Shown: piece by piece, positions 1 to 6,003 of the stretch | Layout: each line of letters opens with the position of its first letter | Position numbering within the stretch: the first letter of the stretch is position 1 | Assembly (NCBI GenBank): GCA_018623305.1 | Contig: JAAZVR010000025.1 | Coordinates: 1 to 10,673, forward strand | DNA length: 10,673 nucleotides | Direction: 5' to 3' | Origin: Thiotrichales bacterium | Lineage (GTDB): Bacteria; Pseudomonadota; Gammaproteobacteria; JAAZVR01 | Notes under the pieces: model-generated | What the model was told of the DNA's origin: nothing | Databases searched by the model: none | Seen by the model: the letters and a program-made list of their open reading frames with translations, nothing else | Translations under genes and position numbers: made by a program

Positions 1-321
1 AAACACAAAAGCCGCAATCCAACCGGGCTTCCCTAAATCCGCCAAAGCCCACTGAAAGGCAATGAGTGCAGGCGCCACACCAAACGACACCATATCCGCC
101 AAGCTGTCGTATTCCGCACCGAATGCCGATGAAGTATTGGTCATACGCGCGATACGCCCGTCTAAGCCATCAAAAATCAACGCGACAAAAATCGACAAGG
201 CAGCGACTTCAAAGTCATTTTGCATCGCCGCAATGACGGCATAAAAACCCGCAAACAGCGCCGCTGTTGTAAACAAGTTCGGCAATATATAAATTCCGCG
301 CTGAAAACCTTTCACTGTCAT
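1..321 (-). CDS. pssA: CDP-diacylglycerol--serine O-phosphatidyltransferase, partial (C-terminus beyond window)
   Basis: This gene encodes an integral inner-membrane enzyme that transfers a phosphatidyl group from CDP-diacylglycerol to serine, giving phosphatidylserine for phosphatidylethanolamine synthesis. The 107 visible residues begin MTVKGFQRGIYILPNLFT, the usual opening of this family, followed by a hydrophobic segment at about residues 10-33. The CDP-alcohol phosphatidyltransferase signature is complete: D54-G55-x2-A58-R59-x8-G68-x3-D72-x3-D76, preceded by D51. These aspartates bind the metals. The ATG at 321 is preceded by GAGAG and gives the expected N-terminus; the reading frame is open to the left edge, so the C-terminal part is missing. 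A TATAAT box lies just upstream. In many gammaproteobacteria pssA follows ilvC on the same strand. Here it is on that strand, but a small plus-strand gene separates the two and pssA has its own promoter. Confidence 0.93.
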   Translation of the reverse strand, partial: MTVKGFQRGIYILPNLFTTAALFAGFYAVIAAMQNDFEVAALSIFVALIFDGLDGRIARMTNTSSAFGAEYDSLADMVSFGVAPALIAFQWALADLGKPGWIAAFVF

Positions 322-348
322 TGCTCTCAAAAATGTATCAATCACTTC

Positions 349-377
349 ATTATACTAGAAATAATGGCCAGCCAATA
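349..377 (-). promoter_or_regulatory. Probable pssA promoter
   Basis: On the minus strand a perfect TATAAT lies at 354-349, about 28 bases before the pssA start codon. The -35 element is weak: TATTGG at 377-372 with a 17-base spacer. The predicted transcript would start near 342 with a leader of about 20 bases. The call rests mainly on the -10 match. Confidence 0.5.
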
Positions 378-431
378 TCTGCATCAAATGGAATTTATAG
401 CAAAGCATAAAAATGATTTCTTAAACTCAAC

Positions 432-460
432 TTTATTTTGACGTCAGAATAGTATATGAT
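432..460 (+). promoter_or_regulatory. Probable promoter of the lysine-rich protein gene
   Basis: TATGAT at 455-460 is one mismatch from a -10 consensus, with an AT-rich TTTATT at 432-437 and a 17-base spacer. A consensus-like TTGACG at 438-443 also lies here, and pairs with TTCATA at 461-466 at 17 bases; which pair is used cannot be decided. The TTGACG is part of a perfect palindrome TGACGTCA (439-446), a possible operator. The leader of about 55-60 bases holds a small inverted repeat, TTCAGA (471-476) and TCTGAA (489-494), just before the ribosome binding site. Confidence 0.4.
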
Positions 461-524
461 TTCATACAAGTTCAGAAATCAAATACCATCTGAATGAAAA
501 AATACTATATCAGGAGATTTAAAA

Positions 525-710
525 ATGGCTAAAGCTATCAAGAAAAAAGCAGTAAAAAAAGTAGCAAAGAAAATGGCATCTAAAGTTGCTAAGAAAAAAG
601 ACGTAAAGTCAGTTGCTAAGAAAGCAGCGAAAAAAGTGATCAAGAAAGGTTTCTCGAACACAAAGAAAATGAAAAAAGCCGTTAAAAAGGCTGTAAAAAA
701 AGCAGCATAA
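525..710 (+). CDS. Small lysine/alanine-rich histone H1-like protein
   Basis: This encodes a 61-residue protein with 27 lysines, 13 alanines, 8 valines and a single acidic residue (D26). It has no cysteine, tryptophan or tyrosine. KKAVKK occurs three times (residues 7-12, 50-55 and 54-59). Hydrophobic residues recur every three or four positions (V10, V13, M17, V21, then V27, V30, A34, V38), as in an amphipathic cationic helix. A G42-F-S-N-T break separates this from a second short Lys-Ala helix (47-61). The start is well supported: AGGAG at 512-516 sits 8 bases before the ATG, and a strong terminator follows the stop. By composition it resembles the basic tails of bacterial H1-like proteins such as chlamydial Hc1/Hc2 and AlgP, so nucleic-acid binding or compaction is the likely role. 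That is inferred from composition, since no domain is recognisable. It stands alone, between pssA and ilvC. Confidence 0.8.
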   Translation: MAKAIKKKAVKKVAKKMASKVAKKKDVKSVAKKAAKKVIKKGFSNTKKMKKAVKKAVKKAA

Positions 711-731
711 GTTTTAACTCAGCTTCTTTTT

Positions 732-764
732 AAAAGCCAGTGATCACCCTCACTGGCTTTTTTT
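732..764 (+). terminator. Rho-independent terminator of the lysine-rich protein gene
   Basis: A perfect 12-base-pair stem (732-743 with 750-761) encloses a 6-base loop (744-749). The stem runs into seven T residues at 758-764. It begins 21 bases after the stop codon of the small gene. The A residues on the left flank could also give weak termination in the opposite direction. Confidence 0.9.
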
Positions 765-785
765 GTACTGCTATAGAGCAAGAAC

Positions 786-810
786 AAAAAAACCGGCATA
801 AGGCCGGTTT
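786..810 (-). terminator. Rho-independent terminator of the ilv operon
   Basis: The stem AAACCGGC (790-797) pairs with GCCGGTTT (803-810) around a 5-base loop. On the minus strand the stem is followed by seven T residues (the A run at 786-792). It lies about 120 bases past the ilvC stop, just beyond the nested palindrome at 823-929. Confidence 0.85.
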
Positions 811-822
811 CTTTATATTCTT

Positions 823-929
823 ATATTAGTAGGCGTTTTTTCTGAGTTCGCGGCGGAGTTCTGCGACGTTTACACTTAGTAAACAAGCCGAACTCCAACA
901 AAGAAATCAGGAAAACAAGCCCCTAATAT
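823..929. repeat. 107-bp concentric palindromic element in the ilvC 3' untranslated region
   Basis: Four pairs of complementary arms share one centre, near position 876. They are ATATTAG (823-829) with CTAATAT (923-929); TTTTTCTGA (837-845) with TCAGGAAAA (907-915), with one G-T pair; GGAGTTC (855-861) with GAACTCC (890-896); and GTTTAC (868-873) with GTAAAC (879-884), loop ACTTA. That makes 29 pairs in one long imperfect hairpin. The right end is the last base of the ilvC stop codon, so in the ilv mRNA the element lies between stop codon and terminator. GAGTTC occurs twice in the left arm (844-849 and 856-861), which offers an alternative pairing. No protein is encoded. It could be a dispersed palindromic (REP- or MITE-like) repeat or an mRNA-stabilising 3' structure; one window cannot show which. 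Confidence 0.7.
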
Positions 930-1945
930 TAGTTTTTGTCTTGGTCGATGATCTTGTTCGCCGCAATCCAAGGCATCATTGCACGCAATTTCGCGCCAAC
1001 TTGCTCAATTGGGTGCTCAGCATTCAAACGACGCATTGCAGTCATTGATGGGTAACCTGCTTGGCCTTCCAAGATGAACTGCTTAGCGTATTCACCTGTT
1101 TGGATGTCAGCCAATGCTTGACGCATTGCTTCACGAGACTCTTCGTTGATTACGCGAGGACCTGTTACGTACTCACCGTACTCAGCATTGTTTGAGATTG
1201 AGTAGTTCATGTTCGCGATACCGCCTTCGAACATCAAGTCAACGATCAATTTCAACTCGTGCAAACACTCGAAGTAAGCCATCTCTGGCTCATAACCTGC
1301 TTCAACCAATGTTTCGAAACCCATTTTAACTAGGTCAACAGCACCACCACAAAGAACCGCTTGCTCACCGAATAGATCCGTTTCACACTCTTCACGGAAA
1401 GTCGTTTCTAGGATACCTGTACGACCACCACCAACAGCTGATGCGTAAGATAGAGCGATGTCTTTCGCAGTACCAGAAGCGTCTTGCTCGATTGCGATTA
1501 GATCAGGAATACCACGACCCGCAACGAACTCAGAACGTACTGTATGACCCGGCGCTTTAGGCGCGATCATAATTACGTCTAGGTCTTTACGAGGAACCAC
1601 TTGGTTGTAGATAATTGCGAAACCGTGAGCAAATGCAAGTGCTGCACCTTCTTTAATGTTCGGCTCGATTTCGTTTTTGTAAAGGTCTGCTTGGAACTCA
1701 TCTGGAGTCAAGATCATTACAACGTCAGCACCTGCAACTGCAGTCGGTACGTCAGCTGTTTTAAGACCGTAACCTTCAGCTTTCTTAACTGAAGAAGAAC
1801 CTGGACGAAGACCTACAACAACGTCAACACCTGAATCTTTCAAGTTTGCCGCGTGCGCGTGACCTTGAGAACCGAAACCGATTACGGCTACTTTTTTACC
1901 TTGGATGATCGAAAGATCACAATCTTTATCGTAATAAGCTTGCAT
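929..1945 (-). CDS. ilvC: Ketol-acid reductoisomerase (NADP+), class I
   Basis: The enzyme isomerises and reduces 2-acetolactate or 2-aceto-2-hydroxybutyrate, using NADPH and Mg2+, in valine, leucine and isoleucine synthesis in the cytosol. At 338 residues it is the short class I form rather than the about 490-residue E. coli type. The N-terminal Rossmann domain carries G23-F-G-S-Q-G28, with R47 and S50-S52 where the NADPH phosphate binds. H107 and K130 are in the expected places. The metal-binding residues D190, E194, E226 and E230 of the all-helical C-terminal domain are all present. The ATG at 1945 has an AAGGA-type ribosome binding site. It is the last gene of the ilv operon, 48 bases after ilvN. 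It is rich in codons such as GGT, CGT and GTT, suggesting high expression. The stop codon touches the 107-bp palindrome. Confidence 0.97.
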   Translation of the reverse strand: MQAYYDKDCDLSIIQGKKVAVIGFGSQGHAHAANLKDSGVDVVVGLRPGSSSVKKAEGYGLKTADVPTAVAGADVVMILTPDEFQADLYKNEIEPNIKEGAALAFAHGFAIIYNQVVPRKDLDVIMIAPKAPGHTVRSEFVAGRGIPDLIAIEQDASGTAKDIALSYASAVGGGRTGILETTFREECETDLFGEQAVLCGGAVDLVKMGFETLVEAGYEPEMAYFECLHELKLIVDLMFEGGIANMNYSISNNAEYGEYVTGPRVINEESREAMRQALADIQTGEYAKQFILEGQAGYPSMTAMRRLNAEHPIEQVGAKLRAMMPWIAANKIIDQDKN

Positions 1946-1993
1946 GCTTTTTCCTTAAACTTAATTTTTTATAAATAAATCTGTACTATTTTA

Positions 1994-2488
1994 TCAGATG
2001 TGAAGGTTTTTAGAACCACGCATGATTCCTAACACACCCGAACGCACGGTTTCCAAAATCAACGCTGGATCAACTGTTCCGACAAATGCATCAAGCTTGG
2101 ATGCATCACCTGTCATTTGAATCGTGTATACACCGTCTGTCACATCCACGATTTGTCCGCGGAAGATTTCTGACAAACGAATTAATTCTTCTTTCATATT
2201 TGGCTGACTGGCATCAATTTTAATCAACATCAGTTCACGCTCGATGTGCGCGCCTTCCGTTAAATCAACCATCTTCACAACATCAATCAACTTATTCAAT
2301 TGCTTAACGATTTGTTCGATGATTTGGTCAGACCCCTCGGTAACCAAAGTCAGACGTGATAGTGAGTCATCTTCAGTCGGTGCAACGTTCAACGATTCGA
2401 TGTTGTAACCACGCGCTGAGAATAGACCAACCACTCGTGAAAGTGCGCCCGGCTCGTTTTCCATCAACAATGAAATAATGTGTCTCAT
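1994..2488 (-). CDS. ilvN: Acetolactate synthase small (regulatory) subunit
   Basis: This is the regulatory subunit of acetohydroxyacid synthase. It binds IlvI, stimulates it, and confers feedback inhibition by valine. At 164 residues it has the length of E. coli IlvH (alternative name ilvH). The N-terminal ACT domain spans about residues 3-78, opening MRHIISLLMENEPGAL. N11, G14 and N29, the positions at which IlvH contacts valine, are conserved, so valine sensitivity is likely. The second half (about 80-164) is the typical C-terminal domain. The ribosome binding site AAGGAG (2500-2495) overlaps the stop codon of ilvI and lies 6 bases from the ATG, which suggests translational coupling and equal subunit synthesis. 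Confidence 0.96.
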   Translation of the reverse strand: MRHIISLLMENEPGALSRVVGLFSARGYNIESLNVAPTEDDSLSRLTLVTEGSDQIIEQIVKQLNKLIDVVKMVDLTEGAHIERELMLIKIDASQPNMKEELIRLSEIFRGQIVDVTDGVYTIQMTGDASKLDAFVGTVDPALILETVRSGVLGIMRGSKNLHI

Positions 2489-2498
2489 CGTAGGCTCC

Positions 2499-4190
2499 TT
2501 ACACCAAAATCATTTCGTTAAGACCGGCACCCGCTGGAATCATCGGATACACGTTTTCTTCTTTGTCTGTAATCACGTCTAGGAATACCAAACGATCTTT
2601 CAAACCAATCGCTTCATCCATTGCTGCATCTAAATCTGCTGGATTATCAACGCGCATACCAACGTGGCCATACGATTCAACCAATTTCACGAAATCAGGT
2701 AATGATTCCATATACGACATTGCGTAACGGCTTTCGTAAAAGAACTCCTGCCATTGACGAACCATACCTAAGTAGCCGTTATTCAAACAGATAATCTTAA
2801 TCGGCAAGTTGTATTGCAAACACGTTGATAGCTCTTGAATATTCATTTGAATAGAACCTTCACCTGTAATACACGCAACCGTCGCATCAGGATGAGCAAA
2901 CTGCACGCCCATCGCTGCTGGCAAACCAAAGCCCATCGTACCTAGACCACCAGAGTTGATCCAACGACGAGGCTTATCAAATTTGTAGTACTGAGCCGCA
3001 AACATTTGATGCTGACCTACGTCAGTTGTTACAAAAGCATCACCTTTTGTCGCACGCCATAAAGATTCAACCGCCGCTTGAGGTTTGATTTCTTTTGATG
3101 TCGTATCGTATTTCAAGCAATCAATCGCGCGCCATTCTTCGATTTGCTCCCACCAAGCTGAAAGCTCTGGCTGAGTTTCGTAGTTACGCTCTTCCAACAT
3201 CTCCATCATGTCTTTTAAAACACGTTTCACTGGACCCACAATTGGCACATCCACTTGAACGTTTTTAGAAATTGACGCTGGGTCAATATCGACATGAACA
3301 ATTTTCGCTGTTGGACAGAATTTCTCAAGATTGCCTGTTACACGGTCATCAAAACGCGCGCCAATTGCAATCAAGGTATCACAGTGGTGCATACCCATAT
3401 TTGCTTCATAAGTTCCGTGCATACCTAGCATGCCGACAAACTGTTTATCTGAAGCAGGATAGCCACCCAAACCCATTGAAGTATTGGTAATTGGATAACC
3501 CAATTTACGAGTCATTGCAGTCAATTCTTCAGACGCATCGCCCAAAACAATACCACCGCCTGTGTAAATCATCGGGCGTTTCGCCTCAAGAATCATATCC
3601 ACTGCTTTACGAATCTGACCGCTATGACCTTTTTCAATTGGCGTGTAAGAACGAATATCAACCGTCTCTGGGTAAACGTATTCACATACATTCGCTGTGA
3701 CGTCTTTAGGAATATCAACCAAAACAGGACCAGGACGACCTGTTGTCGCAATATGGAAGGCCTTTTTCAACGTCACCGCTAAATCTTTAACGTCTTTAAC
3801 CAAGAAGTTATGCTTAACCACAGGGCGTGAAATACCAATCATATCCACTTCTTGGAAAGCATCATTACCAATCAAATCGCTGGCAACCTGACCCGACAAA
3901 ACGACCATAGGAATTGAATCCGCATACGCAGTTGCAATACCCGTAACGGCATTTGTCGCACCTGGGCCCGACGTCACCAAACAAACTCCTGGCTTATCCG
4001 TAGAGCGAGCGTAGCCGTCAGCCGCATGCGTTGCCGCTTGCTCGTGACGTACTAAAATATGTTTAACTTTATCCTGCTGATATAAAGCATCGTAAATATG
4101 CAAGACAGCACCACCCGGATACCCGAATAAGTACTCAACCCCTTCGTCTTGCAAAAATTGAGCAACGATCTCTGCACCTTTTAATTGCAC
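2499..4190 (-). CDS. ilvI: Acetolactate synthase large (catalytic) subunit
   Basis: This thiamine-diphosphate enzyme condenses pyruvate with pyruvate or 2-oxobutyrate, the first common step of branched-chain amino acid synthesis. From the start chosen here it has 563 residues. The N-terminal domain has YPGG (24-27) and the ThDP-activating glutamate E50 in RHEQAATHAADGYAR. A central FAD-binding domain follows. The C-terminal ThDP motif reads G443-E-G...N470-N, with Glu where many family members have Asp; I recall GEG also in pseudomonad enzymes, so this is not a defect. I prefer the GTG at 4190 because GGAG lies 6 bases ahead and the resulting MQLKGAEIV matches family N-termini. A TTG at 4202 would lie inside that ribosome binding site and add four residues. 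It is the first gene of the operon and is preceded by a long structured leader. Confidence 0.95.
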   Translation of the reverse strand: MQLKGAEIVAQFLQDEGVEYLFGYPGGAVLHIYDALYQQDKVKHILVRHEQAATHAADGYARSTDKPGVCLVTSGPGATNAVTGIATAYADSIPMVVLSGQVASDLIGNDAFQEVDMIGISRPVVKHNFLVKDVKDLAVTLKKAFHIATTGRPGPVLVDIPKDVTANVCEYVYPETVDIRSYTPIEKGHSGQIRKAVDMILEAKRPMIYTGGGIVLGDASEELTAMTRKLGYPITNTSMGLGGYPASDKQFVGMLGMHGTYEANMGMHHCDTLIAIGARFDDRVTGNLEKFCPTAKIVHVDIDPASISKNVQVDVPIVGPVKRVLKDMMEMLEERNYETQPELSAWWEQIEEWRAIDCLKYDTTSKEIKPQAAVESLWRATKGDAFVTTDVGQHQMFAAQYYKFDKPRRWINSGGLGTMGFGLPAAMGVQFAHPDATVACITGEGSIQMNIQELSTCLQYNLPIKIICLNNGYLGMVRQWQEFFYESRYAMSYMESLPDFVKLVESYGHVGMRVDNPADLDAAMDEAIGLKDRLVFLDVITDKEENVYPMIPAGAGLNEMILV

Positions 4191-4228
4191 GGTTCTCTCC
4201 AAAAATTCTTAACTTTTTTAAATTCGGT

Positions 4229-4395
4229 TAATTGCTTGTTATGTGTTGGCTCCGAGCTCGGTTGGTCTCAGAAATCGTTGTGTCGTTTACTACGGGTGGG
4301 TGTACCCAAACAGGACAAATAAAGCCCGAAAAAGCACGTTACTTAATCAGGCCATCACGTTTTGTTTTGCAGAAACGTGGAAAAACAAGCAATTA
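4229..4395. repeat. 12-bp perfect inverted repeat, 143-bp spacing, upstream of ilvI
   Basis: TAATTGCTTGTT at 4229-4240 is the exact reverse complement of AACAAGCAATTA at 4384-4395. The pairing does not extend further on either side. I see no target-site duplication outside the arms, which argues against a small transposed element. The position of one arm immediately after the predicted ilvI transcription start favours an RNA stem. Confidence 0.75.
4290..4337 (-). CDS. Possible 15-residue leader peptide of the ilv operon
   Basis: A GTG-initiated frame reads (V/M)LFRALFVLFGYTHP and stops at TAG. It lies in the ilvI leader about 100 bases before the structural gene. Three leucines, a valine and three phenylalanines in 15 residues fit an attenuation leader that senses branched-chain amino acids, but there is no isoleucine and no run of regulatory codons like that of E. 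coli ilvL or ivbL. The region after its stop codon contains the self-complementary CCGAGCTCGG but no terminator. No good ribosome binding site is visible. It may be chance. Confidence 0.22.
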   Translation of the reverse strand: MLFRALFVLFGYTHP

Positions 4396-4403
4396 GGGCG
4401 CGA

Positions 4404-4431
4404 ATTGTACCGATTTTCATCAAAAAAACAA
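4404..4431 (-). promoter_or_regulatory. Probable ilvI operon promoter
   Basis: On the minus strand TTGTTT (4431-4426) and TACAAT (4409-4404) are spaced by 16 bases. The bases after the -10 box, TCGCGCCC, are GC-rich. A GC-rich discriminator is typical of promoters under stringent (ppGpp/DksA) control, although amino acid biosynthetic promoters are usually activated with AT-rich discriminators, so the mode is uncertain. The start would be near 4397, next to the 12-base inverted-repeat arm. Confidence 0.45.
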
Positions 4432-4495
4432 TCGCTAAAACACATTTGATTAAAACACACTAAAATAGTCAAGTATTGAAAAGGGAATTTTATCC

Positions 4496-5857
4496 ATGTT
4501 TACACAAACTTACACGCAATTACCCGACGACTTTTACATACCATTAACGCCTGAATCACTGCCTGATTCAGACACCATTCACGTGAATCAGTCGTTACTC
4601 GATGAACTAGGATTAAAGGACTTAGACATTGATGAACTGGTTTCAGGGGAATCATGGCCCAAAGGCTTTGAGCCGTTGGCACAAAAATACACAGGCCATC
4701 AGTTCGGTTATTACAACCCTGATTTGGGCGATGGTCGCGGTTTATTGCTTGGGCAGTGGGTTGACTCATCCGGCAAACACTGGGATTTCCATTTAAAAGG
4801 TGCAGGCCGCACGCCCTACTCTCGCCGAGGCGATGGACGCGCGGTATTGCGCTCAACCATTCGAGAATATCTCGTAGGTGAATATTTACACGCTTTAGGC
4901 ATTCCAACGACGCGCGCTTTGGCCTTGGCTCGCGGCAATGAAACCGTATTTCGTGAAGGACCTGAGCAACGCGCCATGCTCATCCGCGTCACCCCAAGTC
5001 ATATTCGTTTCGGCCACTTTGAATGGGCGGCAAGCCAAGGCCCTTCTGAGGTTCGATCACTCTTGCAGTATGTTTTCAAATACGTTTATCCTGAACTGAA
5101 CACCGCTGAAGAATTACTGTATGAAGTTAGCCGTCGTACAGCCAAACTCATTGCAAGCTGGCAAACGGTCGGATTCAATCACGGCGTGATGAACACAGAC
5201 AATATGTCCATTCTGGGCGAGACGTTTGACTTTGGCCCTTATGCCTTTTTCGATACATTCCAAATTGGCTTTATCTGCAACCATTCCGATGACCAAGGTC
5301 GTTACGCCTACAATGAGCAACCCAATGTTGGATTATGGAATGTGCAAGTGTTAGCACAGGCCTTGGCGGATTGGATTCCAAGTGATGCGATTCAACAAAG
5401 CGTTGAGATATACACCGACACCTACAATCACGAATATTTAGAACGAATGCTCGCTAAACTGGGTATAACGAAACAGTCAGATGAAGACAAACTTATTGTG
5501 CGCGATTTATTAGTGCTCATGGATCAACACCAAGTCGATTTCAGCCTGTTTTTCTCAAACTTAACCCATACAGATGAAGTGCCTAAAGGCCTTGAAACAT
5601 GGCACGAAGCCTATTTAGAACGCATTAAGTTAGAAAATTCAGAAGATTCCGTTAAAGATTTAATGAAGGCCTCAAATCCGAATGTGTATTTGCGTAATCA
5701 CATTGCACAGCAAATCATCGAAGCGGTCGAACAAAACGACTACCATGTATTAGACGCTTGGGTTAAACGACTTCAAACCCCAATTGACGAGCATGGTGAT
5801 GTGAATCAAGAACCGCCACAAATTCGCAAAAACATTCGTCTAAGCTGTTCTTCTTGA
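4496..5857 (+). CDS. selO: SelO/YdiU family protein adenylyltransferase (Cys form of selenoprotein O)
   Basis: SelO is a pseudokinase-fold enzyme that binds ATP in flipped orientation and transfers AMP to Ser, Thr or Tyr of target proteins, linked to oxidative stress. At 453 residues it is slightly shorter than E. coli YdiU (about 478). Family blocks visible are YTGHQFGYYNPDLGDGRG (65-82), LKGAGRTPYSRRGDGRAVLRS (100-120, with nucleotide-binding K101) and IREYLVGEYLHALGIPTTRAL (122-142, E124). R164 and R171 lie in LIRVTPSHIRFGHFE. The catalytic block HGVMNTDNMSI has D235 and N236, and D245-F-G is the metal-binding triad. It ends in C451-S-S, where eukaryotic SelO carries selenocysteine-Ser-Ser. 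AAGGGA at 4481-4486 precedes the ATG by 9 bases. No terminator follows; the stop codon lies 3 bases from a convergent tRNA gene. Confidence 0.95.
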   Translation: MFTQTYTQLPDDFYIPLTPESLPDSDTIHVNQSLLDELGLKDLDIDELVSGESWPKGFEPLAQKYTGHQFGYYNPDLGDGRGLLLGQWVDSSGKHWDFHLKGAGRTPYSRRGDGRAVLRSTIREYLVGEYLHALGIPTTRALALARGNETVFREGPEQRAMLIRVTPSHIRFGHFEWAASQGPSEVRSLLQYVFKYVYPELNTAEELLYEVSRRTAKLIASWQTVGFNHGVMNTDNMSILGETFDFGPYAFFDTFQIGFICNHSDDQGRYAYNEQPNVGLWNVQVLAQALADWIPSDAIQQSVEIYTDTYNHEYLERMLAKLGITKQSDEDKLIVRDLLVLMDQHQVDFSLFFSNLTHTDEVPKGLETWHEAYLERIKLENSEDSVKDLMKASNPNVYLRNHIAQQIIEAVEQNDYHVLDAWVKRLQTPIDEHGDVNQEPPQIRKNIRLSCSS

Positions 5858-5860
5858 AAT

Positions 5861-5936
5861 TGGTGGAGCCTACGAGGATCGAACTCGTGACCTCTTCACT
5901 GCCAGCGAAGCGCTCTCCCAGCTGAGCTAAGGCCCC
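5861..5936 (-). tRNA. tRNA-Ala (anticodon GGC)
   Basis: On the minus strand the 76 bases from 5936 to 5861 fold as a tRNA with encoded CCA. The acceptor GGGGCCT pairs with AGGCTCC and contains G3-U70, the alanine identity pair. The D-arm region is TAGCTCAGCTGGGAGAGC. The anticodon stem CTTCG/TGAAG encloses CTGGCAG, giving anticodon GGC (plus-strand 5901-5903), which reads GCC and GCU. The T arm ACGAGTTCGATCCTCGT is canonical. It stands alone, convergent with selO and divergent from glnS. No terminator is evident downstream, where its precursor would be antisense to the end of selO. Confidence 0.97.
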
Positions 5937-5954
5937 ATTTGGAATGGTTGGGCG

Positions 5955-5984
5955 ATTTTAAGTTCAGTTGGACACACTCGTCAA
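5955..5984 (-). promoter_or_regulatory. tRNA-Ala promoter with GC-rich discriminator
   Basis: On the minus strand TTGACG (5984-5979) and TAAAAT (5960-5955) are separated by 18 bases. The discriminator CGCCC follows at once, as at stable-RNA promoters under stringent control. Transcription would start near 5948, leaving about 12 bases of 5' leader before the mature tRNA. Confidence 0.7.
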
Positions 5985-6003
5985 GCCAAACTCTTATGCT
6001 GAG

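Larger units (their letters stand above)
4191..4397 (-). promoter_or_regulatory. Candidate structured 5' leader of the ilvI-ilvN-ilvC mRNA
   Basis: From the predicted transcription start near 4397 to the GTG at 4190 the leader is about 207 bases. A perfect 12-base inverted repeat (4384-4395 and 4229-4240) would pair the very 5' end of the RNA with a site about 40 bases before the start codon, closing a 143-base domain. Inside are a hairpin with stem CACGTTT (4356-4362 and 4373-4379) and a second formed by GTTTGGGT and ACCC/AAAC parts on the minus strand (about 4312-4286). There is also a self-complementary CCGAGCTCGG (4253-4262). No stem followed by a T run was found, so any control would be translational or depend on Rho rather than on an intrinsic terminator. 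It matches no riboswitch class I can name. Confidence 0.45.

Noticed and set aside
479..661. Phe/Ala-rich antisense frame across the lysine-rich gene
   Set aside because: Its composition is what the reverse complement of lysine (AAA/AAG) codons must give; it lacks a ribosome binding site and covers the promoter of the real gene.
2870..2876. GEG instead of GDG in the IlvI thiamine-diphosphate motif as a sign of an inactive enzyme
   Set aside because: Glu is found here in functional acetolactate synthases of other proteobacteria as far as I recall, and all other motifs and the intact operon argue for activity.
4253..4262. CCGAGCTCGG as an operator or terminator
   Set aside because: It is a perfect 10-base palindrome but has no loop and no T run; it is noted only as part of the ilv leader.
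4243..4449. 68-codon plus-strand frame between ilvI and selO
   Set aside because: It runs through the ilvI leader and promoter, has no ribosome binding site, and its translation looks random; leader structure explains the region better.
4500..4907. 135-codon antisense frame at the start of selO
   Set aside because: It opposes a clear SelO coding sequence, and its sequence resembles no family I recognise.
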